This document shows positions 34,783 to 42,345 of a stretch of DNA of 64,000 nucleotides, in pieces. The stretch's first letter is position 1. The number at the start of each line of letters is the position of its first letter. The notes under the pieces were generated by a model. That model searched no databases and was not told where the DNA came from. It saw nothing but the letters and a program-made list of their open reading frames with translations. Made by a program: the position numbers and the translations under genes. The stretch is from positions 186,001 through 250,000 of the forward strand of contig NZ_KB907212.1 of assembly GCF_000381885.1 (NCBI RefSeq). The letters are read 5' to 3'. The DNA comes from Actinomadura atramentaria DSM 43919 (GTDB lineage: Bacteria > Actinomycetota > Actinomycetes > Streptosporangiales > Streptosporangiaceae).

Positions 34783-36068
34783 CGTGCGCTCCCGCCGAGC
34801 CGCAGCGCGAACCGGTCGGGGAAGACGTCCCGGTCGCGGACGACGTCGCCCTCCGGCGGCGGCAGCAGGCCGACGCCGGGCCGCCGCAGCAGGCGGCGCG
34901 CGGTCTCGGCGATGACGGCCGCGCCCGGATGCGCGCCGACGCACGCGTGCGGGCCGTACCCGAAGTGCAGGTATACGTGCGGCGGACGATCCACGCGGAA
35001 CGCGCCCGGGTCGGCCACCGCGTCCGGGTCGGACATCGCGGACCCGACCGCCGCGAGCACCGGTGTGCCCGCCGGGATCAGCGTCGCGCGCGGCGTCCCG
35101 GCGGCGAGGACGTGGTCGCGCTCGCAGGTCCGCACGATCACCGGCACGAACGGGTCGAGCCGCAGCGCCTCCCACACATAAGGCTCGAACCGGTCCGGGT
35201 CATGAGCCGCCGCGACGGCCGCCGCCCGGATCTCCGGATCGTCCAGCAGCCGACGCACGAGATGCGTCAGCGACCCCACCGCGTTCTCCAGGAACCCGAG
35301 CAGCAGCGCCGCGACGTTGACGACGACGCGCTCCTGCTCCCACGCGAGATCCGGCGGCAACTCCGTCCGCAGCAACCGGCCGAGGACGTCGCCGGCCGGG
35401 CGGGCGGAACCGGCGAGCGCTTCGCGGCGGCCCGCGACGAGTCCGCGCAGGTAGTCGGTCATCTCCGCGCCCGCCCGCACCGACGCGGCGTGGACCTCCG
35501 GATCGCCCGGCAGGTTCGCGGTGACGTCCGTCATGATCGTCCGCGACCAGCGGGCCGTCGTCGCCGGATCGGGGCCGGGGAAGCCGAAGTACTCCGCGCA
35601 CACGCCGAGCGCGACAGGCCGGAACAGCGCGCCGACCGCGTCGATCCGGCCTGCGGCGGCGTCGAGGGCCGCATCGGCCAGGCCGCCCGCCAGCTCCCGG
35701 ACCCGGCCGGTGTCGGCCGGGTCGAGGACGACCTGCATCAGGCCCTTCTCCCGCCAGTTCATCGGCGTCGCGTCGCGGCTGAGCATGACCGGCGCCCCGA
35801 GCGCGGCGTCCAGGCGCGGCGCGTACCCGGCGACGGTGAAGACGCGGTCGCGCGACAGCACCTCGACGACGTCCGCGTACCGGGTGACGAGCGCGAACGC
35901 GGGCGTCACCGCGATCGGCCGCGCCGCCCGCAGCTCGGCGAACAGCGCCTGTCGGTCCCCGTGCAGCCAGCCCGCCAGCAGCGCCGCCGCGGCCAGCGGA
36001 TCGCGCGCGGACGCCGCGTCGTAGCGCGCCAGATACCCGTCTCCGGCCACCTGATCGACGTCGTTCAT
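34779..36068 (-). CDS. Cytochrome P450 with atypical I-helix, partner of the cyclooxygenase-like enzyme
   Basis: A 429-residue soluble P450. The haem-thiolate loop FGYGPHACVGAH has Cys376, and the K-helix ExxR is Glu300-Arg303. In the I-helix, where O2-activating P450s have an acid-Thr pair, it reads LLGFLENAV: Glu261-Asn262. An I-helix Asn in place of Thr is a feature of hydroperoxide-converting P450s such as allene oxide synthase and prostacyclin synthase. It is the first gene of an operon whose next product is cyclooxygenase-like. I infer a hydroperoxide isomerase or dehydrase, as in fungal fused Ppo enzymes. No ferredoxin gene is adjacent, which fits. Confidence 0.85.
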   Translation of the reverse strand: MNDVDQVAGDGYLARYDAASARDPLAAAALLAGWLHGDRQALFAELRAARPIAVTPAFALVTRYADVVEVLSRDRVFTVAGYAPRLDAALGAPVMLSRDATPMNWREKGLMQVVLDPADTGRVRELAGGLADAALDAAAGRIDAVGALFRPVALGVCAEYFGFPGPDPATTARWSRTIMTDVTANLPGDPEVHAASVRAGAEMTDYLRGLVAGRREALAGSARPAGDVLGRLLRTELPPDLAWEQERVVVNVAALLLGFLENAVGSLTHLVRRLLDDPEIRAAAVAAAHDPDRFEPYVWEALRLDPFVPVIVRTCERDHVLAAGTPRATLIPAGTPVLAAVGSAMSDPDAVADPGAFRVDRPPHVYLHFGYGPHACVGAHPGAAVIAETARRLLRRPGVGLLPPPEGDVVRDRDVFPDRFALRLGGSAR

Positions 36069-36207
36069 CCAGCCGGACCTCCGCTCGGGCACGTATCGCC
36101 CGCGGGAACGGCGCCGGACCGTCCCTTGACCTTCTGTAGGCGAAAGTTGGCCCACCGTAACAGCAAACATGGCCGTTCGCTACGACGAGTAGGTATTTGG
36201 GTTCGAT

Positions 36208-36238
36208 GGGTGACTATTCATTGGCCTGCGGGTGACTA
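36208..36238. promoter_or_regulatory. Direct repeat in the P450/desaturase divergent region
   Basis: GGGTGACTA occurs at 36208-36216 and 36230-36238, 22 nt apart (two helical turns), about 74-104 nt before the desaturase start. It may be a tandem activator or repressor site shared by the divergent genes. Confidence 0.4.
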
Positions 36239-36311
36239 CCGACTTGCCGTGCGTGGCCGTTCAATGAGCCACGGGCCGCGCGTTCGGCCCATTCCATGTG
36301 AAGGAGACGGA

Positions 36312-37262
36312 ATGCCCGCATCCCCCGAACGGGCACCGGCCCCGCCTGTCGGAACCGCCCCCGTGCCGACCGCGCGGCGCACCGCCTACCTGATCGTGCT
36401 CGTGGTCCTCCCGCTGGTCGCGCTCGCCGCCGCGGCCGCCGTCGCCTGGGGGCGCGGAATCGGGCTCCGGGACGTGGCCATCGCCGTCGCCATGTACCTC
36501 GTCAGCATCTACGGCATCAGCGTCGGCTACCACCGGATGCTCACGCACCGCTCGTTCCGCGCGCGGCGGCCGCTGCGCCTCGCGCTCGCCGTCGCGGGCG
36601 GCCTCGCGCTGGAGGGCCCGGCCGCGCTGTGGGTGGCCGAGCACCGCCGCCACCACAAGTACGCGGACCGGCCCGGCGACCCGCACTCCCCGTGGGCGTA
36701 CGGCGACGGCGGCCGCGCCCTGCTGCGCGGCCTCGCGCACGCGCAGGCCGGCTGGTTCTACACCGCGCGGCTGCGGTCCCGGCGCGAGCACTGGGCGCCG
36801 GACCTGCTCGCCGATCCCGACATCCGGCGGCTCGACGCCGCCTACCCGGCCGTCGCGGCGCTGTCGTTCCTGCTCCCGGCGGCGGTCGGCGGCCTGTGGT
36901 CGCTGTCCTGGACGGGCGCGCTGACGGCGCTGTTCTGGGGCGGGTTCGTGCGGTACGCCGTCGTCCACCACGTGACGTGGTCGGTGAATTCGGTCGCCCA
37001 CGCGTTCGGCGGCCGGGACTTCGCGACGCGGGACCGCTCCACGAACGTCCGCTGGGTCGCGGTGCTGACGCTCGGCGAGGGCTGGCACAACTGGCACCAC
37101 GCCGAGCCGACGTCCGCGCGGCACGGCGTCCTGAAAGGGCAGCACGATCCGAGCGCGTGGCTGATCCGCCGCTTCGAGCGCGCCGGATGGGCGTACGACG
37201 TCCGCTGGCCCGATCCGGCGCGGATCGAGGCCCGCCGCGCCGGGGCCGCCGCCGTCCGCTGA
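36312..37262 (+). CDS. Acyl-CoA/acyl-lipid fatty acid desaturase
   Basis: A 316-residue membrane di-iron desaturase of the delta-9 type. The three His boxes are HRMLTH, HRRHHKYAD and GEGWHNWHHAEP, with hydrophobic segments around them (first about residues 21-45). It introduces a double bond into a fatty acyl chain using O2 and an electron donor. AAGGAGACGG precedes the ATG at 36312. It diverges from the P450-cyclooxygenase operon and could supply unsaturated acyl chains to it; that link is inferred from position. A very strong terminator follows the stop. Confidence 0.88.
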   Translation: MPASPERAPAPPVGTAPVPTARRTAYLIVLVVLPLVALAAAAAVAWGRGIGLRDVAIAVAMYLVSIYGISVGYHRMLTHRSFRARRPLRLALAVAGGLALEGPAALWVAEHRRHHKYADRPGDPHSPWAYGDGGRALLRGLAHAQAGWFYTARLRSRREHWAPDLLADPDIRRLDAAYPAVAALSFLLPAAVGGLWSLSWTGALTALFWGGFVRYAVVHHVTWSVNSVAHAFGGRDFATRDRSTNVRWVAVLTLGEGWHNWHHAEPTSARHGVLKGQHDPSAWLIRRFERAGWAYDVRWPDPARIEARRAGAAAVR

Positions 37263-37307
37263 ACGCGAGAGGGCCGTCCACAACCTGTGGACGGCCCTCT
37301 CGCGTTC
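37261..37307. terminator. Very long perfect hairpin terminator
   Basis: A 22-bp perfect stem (37261-37282 with 37286-37307) and 3-nt loop begins inside the desaturase stop codon and ends 17 nt before the 3' end of the convergent yceI-type gene. It shares the GTCCACA-N3-TGTGGAC core with the hairpin at 30613. Confidence 0.85.
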
Positions 37308-37323
37308 GCCGGGAGGCGGGAGG

Positions 37324-37878
37324 TCAGGCGCGGACGGCCTGCACTTCGAGCTGGATGGCGACCTTGTCGCCCAGCAGCGCCTTGTCGCCGCCCAGCGGGA
37401 CGTTGAACTCGATGCCCCAGTCCTTGCGGTTGATCTCGGTCTCGGCGGAGAAGCCGGCGCGGAAGCCGCCCCACGGGTCGTCGCCGACGCCGTTGAACTC
37501 GACGGCCAGGCTGACCGGACGGCTCACGCCGCGGATCGCCAGCTCGCCGTCCAGGTAGTGCGTCCCGCCCTCGGTGCGGATGCCGCGGCCGGTGAACGTC
37601 ATCGTCGGGTGGTTCTCGACGTCGAGGACGTCGGCCGTGCGGACGTGGTTGTCGCGGTCGGCGTTGCGCGTGTCGATGGACGCCATCTGGATCTCGACGG
37701 TCGCGGTGGAGGCGCTGAGGTCCTCCGCGATCTCCAGCGAGCCGGAGAACTCGGTGAAGCTGCCGCGCACCTTGCTCATGAGGTGGCGGATGGCGAAGGT
37801 GACCTCGGAGTGCGAGGGGTCGATGTTCCAGGTGCCCGCGGTGAGGCCGGGGGCGACGGCGGCGGTGGGGGTGCTCAT
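37324..37878 (-). CDS. YceI-family lipocalin-like protein
   Basis: A 184-residue YceI-domain protein: GTWNIDPSHSEVTFAIRHLMSKVRGSF at the start, then VEIQMASIDTRNADRDNHVRTADVLDVENHPTMTF and WGIEFNVPLGGDKALLGDKV. The fold is a beta barrel that binds long isoprenoid or lipid chains in characterised members. There is no signal peptide, so it is probably cytoplasmic. It is divergent from the TetR gene at 38016, and two TTGA-N4-TCAA sites lie in front of it, so TetR control is likely. Confidence 0.9.
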   Translation of the reverse strand: MSTPTAAVAPGLTAGTWNIDPSHSEVTFAIRHLMSKVRGSFTEFSGSLEIAEDLSASTATVEIQMASIDTRNADRDNHVRTADVLDVENHPTMTFTGRGIRTEGGTHYLDGELAIRGVSRPVSLAVEFNGVGDDPWGGFRAGFSAETEINRKDWGIEFNVPLGGDKALLGDKVAIQLEVQAVRA

Positions 37879-37894
37879 GGTGTCTCCCGTGTTT

Positions 37895-37940
37895 GTTGAA
37901 CGCTCAACGATGACCGTTCCGACGTTAGTTGATTTTTCAA
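37895..37940. promoter_or_regulatory. Paired TetR-type operators
   Basis: GTTGA-ACGC-TCAAC (37895-37908) and TTGA-TTTT-TCAA (37929-37940) are two copies of the same TTGA-N4-TCAA palindrome, with centres 33 nt apart. They lie between the yceI-type gene and the tetR-type gene, which would suit a repressor acting on both. Confidence 0.6.
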
Positions 37941-38015
37941 GAACCTGTCAATCGGGCCGGGCATTCCCCGCTCCACATACAGCGCGTACTGTTTGTTTCT
38001 GGATAGGCTGCGGGC

Positions 38016-38642
38016 ATGCCGACTCCGACCCGTCCTCGCCGCACCCAGGAGGAACGCACCGCGGCGACGCGCGCCGCCCTGCTGGACGCCACGATCGAAT
38101 GCCTCGTCGAGTACGGCTACCACGGCACGACCACGACGCGCGTCGTGGAGCGCGCGGGGGTCTCCCGGGGCGCGCAGGTCCACCACTTCCCCACGAAGAA
38201 CGCGCTGGTCCTGGCCGCCGTGGAACACCTCGCCCGCAAGCGCGCGGCGAGCTTCCTGCGGCACGACCTCGACCGGCTCGCCGACGCCGACGACCGCGTC
38301 GGCCGCGCGCTGGACCTCGTCTGGGAGGTGTACCAGGGACCGCTGTTCGAGGCGTCGATGGAACTGTGGGTCGCCTCGCGCACCGACCCGGACCTGCGCG
38401 AACACGTCGCCCGCCTCGAACGCGACGTCACCGCGGGCATCCTGGAGATCGGCCGCGCGCTGATCGGGGACCGCGTCGAGGACCCCGAGATCCGCGGCGA
38501 CCTCTACCTGGTGCTGGAGACGGTGCGCGGGCTGCGGATGCACCAGTTCGTCCACCCGGCCACCGAGGAGCGCATCCGCGACCGGTGGACGCGCAGCCGG
38601 GAGCGGCTGCGGCTGGTCGTCGCCCGCTGGGCGCTCGACTGA
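38016..38642 (+). CDS. TetR-family transcriptional regulator
   Basis: A 208-residue regulator. The helix-turn-helix is TAATRAALLDATIECLVEYGYHGTTTTRVVERAGVSRGAQVHHFPTK read in consecutive helices, and the C-terminal ligand domain is helical and divergent. It is transcribed away from the yceI-type gene, with matching palindromes between them. The gene ends only 7 nt from the 3' end of the convergent sixA-like gene. The ligand is unknown. Confidence 0.88.
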   Translation: MPTPTRPRRTQEERTAATRAALLDATIECLVEYGYHGTTTTRVVERAGVSRGAQVHHFPTKNALVLAAVEHLARKRAASFLRHDLDRLADADDRVGRALDLVWEVYQGPLFEASMELWVASRTDPDLREHVARLERDVTAGILEIGRALIGDRVEDPEIRGDLYLVLETVRGLRMHQFVHPATEERIRDRWTRSRERLRLVVARWALD

Positions 38643-38649
38643 CGGCGGT

Positions 38650-39132
38650 TCAGTCCTTGGGGGAGCGGACGGTCCGGAGCGTCCCCGTGCCGGGCCACGC
38701 CGCCGGCCAGCCGCCGTCGAAGTCGATCACCGACAGCGTGCAGGTCGGGTAGGCGGACGGGCCTTCGCCCGCGAGGTCGTACACGAGCTGCTGCATCGAC
38801 GGGTTGTGCCCGACGACCAGCAGCGTCCGGGCGTTCTCCGGGGCCTCCCGGACGAGCCGCGCGGCCACGTCCACGTCGTTGTCGTACAGCAGCGGCTCGT
38901 ACGCGACGTCCGCGTCCAGCGCCAGGCCGTCCAGCGTCTCGCGGGTGCGGACGGCGGTGGAGCAGAGCACCGCGTCCGGGACGAGCCCCCGCGCGCGCAG
39001 CCACTCGCCCGCCGCAGCGGCGTCGCGCCGCCCGCGCGGGGCGAGCGGCCGGGCGGCGTCGGCCATGTCGTCGCCGTCCACGGCCTTGGCGTGCCGCAGG
39101 ACGAGCAGCGTCACGCCGCGGTCGTCCGCCAT
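38650..39132 (-). CDS. SixA-like phosphohistidine phosphatase (histidine phosphatase superfamily)
   Basis: A 160-residue phosphatase with the catalytic LRHAKA motif at the N-terminus, CSTAVRTRET in the middle and VVGHNPSMQQL, which supplies the second catalytic His. The short form and the RHAK (not RHGE) motif are typical of SixA, which removes phosphate from phosphohistidine proteins in E. coli. Its start overlaps the stop of a tiny membrane-protein gene by one base, so the two are co-translated. Target protein unknown. Confidence 0.85.
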   Translation of the reverse strand: MADDRGVTLLVLRHAKAVDGDDMADAARPLAPRGRRDAAAAGEWLRARGLVPDAVLCSTAVRTRETLDGLALDADVAYEPLLYDNDVDVAARLVREAPENARTLLVVGHNPSMQQLVYDLAGEGPSAYPTCTLSVIDFDGGWPAAWPGTGTLRTVRSPKD

Positions 39133-39242
39133 CAGGCCACCAGCGCCGCGAGTCCCCACAGCGCGAGCATGATCGCGAGCATCCCGCCGAGGATGATCGC
39201 CATGCCCTTCGGGCCCGACATCGTTGCCTTCTCGCCGCTCAC
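39132..39242 (-). CDS. 36-residue single-pass membrane peptide
   Basis: A very small gene starting with GTG at 39242, about 5-8 nt after GGAGGAGGT. The peptide has a short polar head (SGEKATMSGPKG) and one hydrophobic helix (AIILGGMLAIMLALWGLAAL). An internal ATG at 39221 would give 29 residues but has a poorer upstream site. It overlaps the sixA-like start. No family is recognised; it may anchor or regulate a partner in the membrane. Confidence 0.6.
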   Translation of the reverse strand: MSGEKATMSGPKGMAIILGGMLAIMLALWGLAALVA

Positions 39243-39339
39243 CGGGCGACCTCCTCCGCTACCGCGCGCCACGACCGCGCGCACCCCACCAGCGTACGGC
39301 CGCCCCCGCGTGCCCCGCCCGGAGACCCGCTCCCGAACA

Positions 39340-39378
39340 CCGCCGCCCGCCCGGACGCCCGGTCCGGGCGGGCGGCGG
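39340..39378 (-). terminator. Hairpin terminator of the pyrophosphatase gene
   Basis: A perfect 17-bp GC stem (39340-39356 with 39362-39378) and 5-nt loop, just downstream of the pyrophosphatase stop on the minus strand. Confidence 0.8.
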
Positions 39379-39384
39379 CGCGGG

Positions 39385-41994
39385 TCAGCCGGACGTGACG
39401 CCCTCCGACCCAGGGCCGCCATCGGCCGCGGTCTCCGCGTCCGAAGCGGGCTCGGCCGCGTCGGACTCCGCCTCGGGGACGGGAGCCGAGGCGCCCGCGG
39501 CCACCGGCTTCGGTGCGGGTCCGGCCGACGCGGCGCCGTCCGGATCGGGCCTGCCGTCCGGCGCCGGCTCTGCGTCCGGCGCGGGTCCGGCCGCGTCGGG
39601 TTCCGCCTCGGCCGCGTTCTCGGGGACGCCGCCCGCCGGGACGGGCACGGCCGCGCCGACCGGCTCCGGCGCGGGTCGCGGCCCGGGGACGGCGGGTTCG
39701 GCCGACGCGATCGGGTCCGCGCGCCGCTTGGAGACCACGATCGCCGCGACCACCACCGCGAGCGCCCCGACCGGGATCAGCACCCGCAGCCAGACGTTCC
39801 CGGCATAAGTGACGACCGCGTCCGCGACGAGCAGCGCGACGAGGTTCATCACCTTGATCAGCGGGTTGATGGCGGGCCCGGCGGTGTCCTTGAACGGGTC
39901 GCCGACGGTGTCGCCGATGACCGTCGCCGCGTGCGCCTCGCTGCCCTTGCCGCCGAGTTCGCCCTCCTCGACGAGCTTCTTGGCGTTGTCCCACGCCCCG
40001 CCGGAGTTGGCGAGGAAGACGGCCATGAGCACGCCCGCCGCGATGGCCCCGCCGAGGAACGCCCCGAGCGGCGCGTACCCGAGCGCGAAGCCGACCGCGA
40101 TCGGCGTCAGGATCGCGAGCAGGCCGGGCGTGGCGAGCTCGCGCTGCGCGTCCCGCGTGCAGATGTCCACGACGCGGTCGTAGTCGGGCTTCTCGGTGTA
40201 GTCCATGATCCCGGGCTTGGTGCGGAACTGCTCGCGCACCTCCACCACGACGCGTCCGGCCGCGCGGCCCACCGCCATGATCGCCAGCCCGGCGAACAGG
40301 AACACCACGGCCGCCCCGGCGATCACGCCGATGAGGACGTTCGGGCTGTCGATCGACAGGCTGAACTTCGCGAACGGGCCGAGCGCGTCCCGCGCGTCCT
40401 GCCCGGCGTCGGCCAGCGCGTCGACGACCGTCGTGCGGAACGAGCCGAACAGCGCGGTCGCCGCGAGGACGGCCGTCGCGATGGCGATGCCCTTGGTGAT
40501 GGCCTTGGTCGTGTTGCCGACCGCGTCGAGCCGCTCCAGCACGGTCGCGGCCTCGCCCGTCACGTCGCCGGACATCTCCGCGACGCCCTGCGCGTTGTCC
40601 GACACCGGCCCGAACGTGTCCATCGACACGATGACGCCGACGGTCGTGAGCAGCCCCGTCCCGGCCATCGCCACGGCGAACAGCGCGACGGTCGTGTTGC
40701 CGAAGCCCAGCAGGAACGCGCCGTACACGGCCGCGCCGATCACGACGGCCGTGTAGACGGCCGACTCCAGCCCGAGCGAGATCCCCGACAGGATGACGGT
40801 CGCGGGCCCGGTCCGCGCGCTCCCGGTGACCTCGCGGACGGGCTTGCGGTTCGTCTCGGTGAAGTAGCCGGTGAGGAGCTGGATGGCGCTCGCGAGGACG
40901 ATCCCGATCAGCACCGCGCCGAGCGCGACCCATCGCGGGTCGGCGTCCAGCGCCCGCACCTTCGGGTCCGACACCCCGGAAAGCTCGGCGAACGACGACG
41001 GAAGGTAGCTGAACGCCGCGACGGCCACCAGCACCGCCGACACGATCGCCGAGACGAAGAAGCCCCGGTTGATCGCGGACATCCCCGACCGGTCGCGGGC
41101 GCGCGGCGCGACGGCGAAGATCCCGATCACGGCCGTGATCACGCCGATCATCGGCACGACGAGCGGGAAGACGAGCCCTTCCTGGCCGAACGCGGCGGTG
41201 CCGAGGATCAGCGCGGCGACCAGCGTCACCGCGTACGACTCGAACAGGTCGGCGGCCATCCCCGCGCAGTCGCCGACGTTGTCCCCCACGTTGTCGGCGA
41301 TCGTCGCGGCGTTGCGCGGGTCGTCCTCGGGGATGCCCTGCTCGACCTTCCCGACGAGGTCCGCGCCGACGTCGGCGGCCTTGGTGAAGATGCCGCCCCC
41401 GACCCGCATGAACATCGCGAGCAGCGCGGCCCCGAACCCGAAGCCCTCCAGGACCTTCGGCGCCTCCCCCTGGTAGGCGAGCACGACGACGGCCGCGCCG
41501 AACAGGCCGAGGCCGACGGTACACATGCCGGCGACGCCGCCCGTCCGGAACGCGATGCGCATCGCCGCGCGCTCGCCGCCGTCCTCGCGCGCGGCGGCCG
41601 CGACCCGGACGTTGCCGCGGACGGCGAGCCACATGCCGATGAACCCGGTCGCCGCCGAGAACAGCGCGCCGACGACGAAGAACACCGAGCGCCCGACGCG
41701 CTCGCCCGTCGAGTCGGCGGGGAGCAGGAGCAGGACCAGCGGGATCAGCACGACGAACACCGCGACCGTGCGGAACTGGCGTTTCAGATAGGCGAGCGCG
41801 CCCTCCTGCACGGCGCGGGAGATGTTCTGCATCTTCTCGGTGCCCTGGCCGGCGGCCAGGACCTCGCGGACCAGGACCGCGGCGACGGCCAGGGCCAGCA
41901 GCGCGACGACGGCCACGACGACGACCAGAGTGAGGTCGCCGCCGCCGAGATCGAGATCCGCTCCGGACGGGCTCGACAGGGAATGCCCGGACAT
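39385..41994 (-). CDS. hppA: Membrane-bound proton-translocating pyrophosphatase
   Basis: An 869-residue integral membrane protein with about 16 helices that couples pyrophosphate hydrolysis to ion pumping. The signature DVGADLVGKVEQGIPEDD and the DNVGDNVGD and later KKLVEEGELGGKGSEAH-type Asp/Lys motifs are intact. The diagnostic site reads GNTTKAITKG, with Lys rather than Ala, which marks the potassium-independent proton-pumping class. Beyond the usual length there is an Ala/Pro/Glu-rich tail of about 110 residues (from about residue 755). It is monocistronic, with a 350-nt upstream region and a strong terminator downstream. Confidence 0.93.
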   Translation of the reverse strand: MSGHSLSSPSGADLDLGGGDLTLVVVVAVVALLALAVAAVLVREVLAAGQGTEKMQNISRAVQEGALAYLKRQFRTVAVFVVLIPLVLLLLPADSTGERVGRSVFFVVGALFSAATGFIGMWLAVRGNVRVAAAAREDGGERAAMRIAFRTGGVAGMCTVGLGLFGAAVVVLAYQGEAPKVLEGFGFGAALLAMFMRVGGGIFTKAADVGADLVGKVEQGIPEDDPRNAATIADNVGDNVGDCAGMAADLFESYAVTLVAALILGTAAFGQEGLVFPLVVPMIGVITAVIGIFAVAPRARDRSGMSAINRGFFVSAIVSAVLVAVAAFSYLPSSFAELSGVSDPKVRALDADPRWVALGAVLIGIVLASAIQLLTGYFTETNRKPVREVTGSARTGPATVILSGISLGLESAVYTAVVIGAAVYGAFLLGFGNTTVALFAVAMAGTGLLTTVGVIVSMDTFGPVSDNAQGVAEMSGDVTGEAATVLERLDAVGNTTKAITKGIAIATAVLAATALFGSFRTTVVDALADAGQDARDALGPFAKFSLSIDSPNVLIGVIAGAAVVFLFAGLAIMAVGRAAGRVVVEVREQFRTKPGIMDYTEKPDYDRVVDICTRDAQRELATPGLLAILTPIAVGFALGYAPLGAFLGGAIAAGVLMAVFLANSGGAWDNAKKLVEEGELGGKGSEAHAATVIGDTVGDPFKDTAGPAINPLIKVMNLVALLVADAVVTYAGNVWLRVLIPVGALAVVVAAIVVSKRRADPIASAEPAVPGPRPAPEPVGAAVPVPAGGVPENAAEAEPDAAGPAPDAEPAPDGRPDPDGAASAGPAPKPVAAGASAPVPEAESDAAEPASDAETAADGGPGSEGVTSG

Positions 41995-42066
41995 CCGTCC
42001 TCCTCGACTGGGGGGAAATGCCGATCACCGCAAACGGTGATCTTTACCCTGTACCCAGGAAACGTG

Positions 42067-42189
42067 ATGAAGAACACACGTCCCGGGTTGCCGAAAGGTG
42101 GCCGTCGGGCATCGGGGAGGACGTGCTCAACACGCGCCACGACGAGCAAGAAGGGCATCATGTGCCCAGGTGGGAGGCAGGTTCTGTGA
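42067..42189 (+). CDS. Candidate 40-residue basic peptide gene
   Basis: A short reading frame with ATG 4 nt after AGGAAACGTG-type upstream sequence and a TGA at 42187. The peptide is Lys/Arg-rich with two Cys (MKNTRPGLPKGGRR at the start, KKGIMCPGGRQVL at the end). A plus-strand hairpin with T run begins 38 nt after the stop, giving a complete small transcription unit divergent from hppA. No homologue is known to me, so this is a low-confidence prediction. Confidence 0.35.
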   Translation: MKNTRPGLPKGGRRASGRTCSTRATTSKKGIMCPGGRQVL

Positions 42190-42227
42190 GATTCTGAAAG
42201 CCGACACAAAAGAACACGCGCCACTTT

Positions 42228-42252
42228 GATGGCGCATTTTTAATTCCATCAC
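42228..42252 (+). terminator. Plus-strand intrinsic terminator with no annotated major gene upstream
   Basis: GCGCCA (42228-42233) and TGGCGC (42240-42245) form a 6-bp stem followed by ATTTTTAA. Both flanking large genes are on the minus strand, so it implies a short plus-strand transcript. Confidence 0.55.
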
Positions 42253-42291
42253 TCGGCACGCTCGCGCAACACCAGGCCCGGTGAGCGCACA

Positions 42292-42333
42292 AAAAACCGG
42301 CCGGGCGCGGGAGGCAATCCCGTGCCCGGCCGG
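42292..42333 (-). terminator. Intrinsic terminator of the MaoC gene
   Basis: A 10-bp stem (42297-42306 with 42324-42333) with an inner extension, followed on the minus strand by TTTTTT. It lies 13 nt after the MaoC gene stop. Confidence 0.8.
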
Positions 42334-42345
42334 CGCGTGCCGCCG

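Larger units (their letters stand above)
41995..42345. other. Intergenic region upstream of hppA
   Basis: About 350 nt. It holds the hppA promoter region, an 8-bp stem (GATCACCG / CGGTGATC, 42023-42042), a candidate plus-strand 40-codon gene, a plus-oriented terminator and the terminator of the MaoC gene. Confidence 0.6.
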
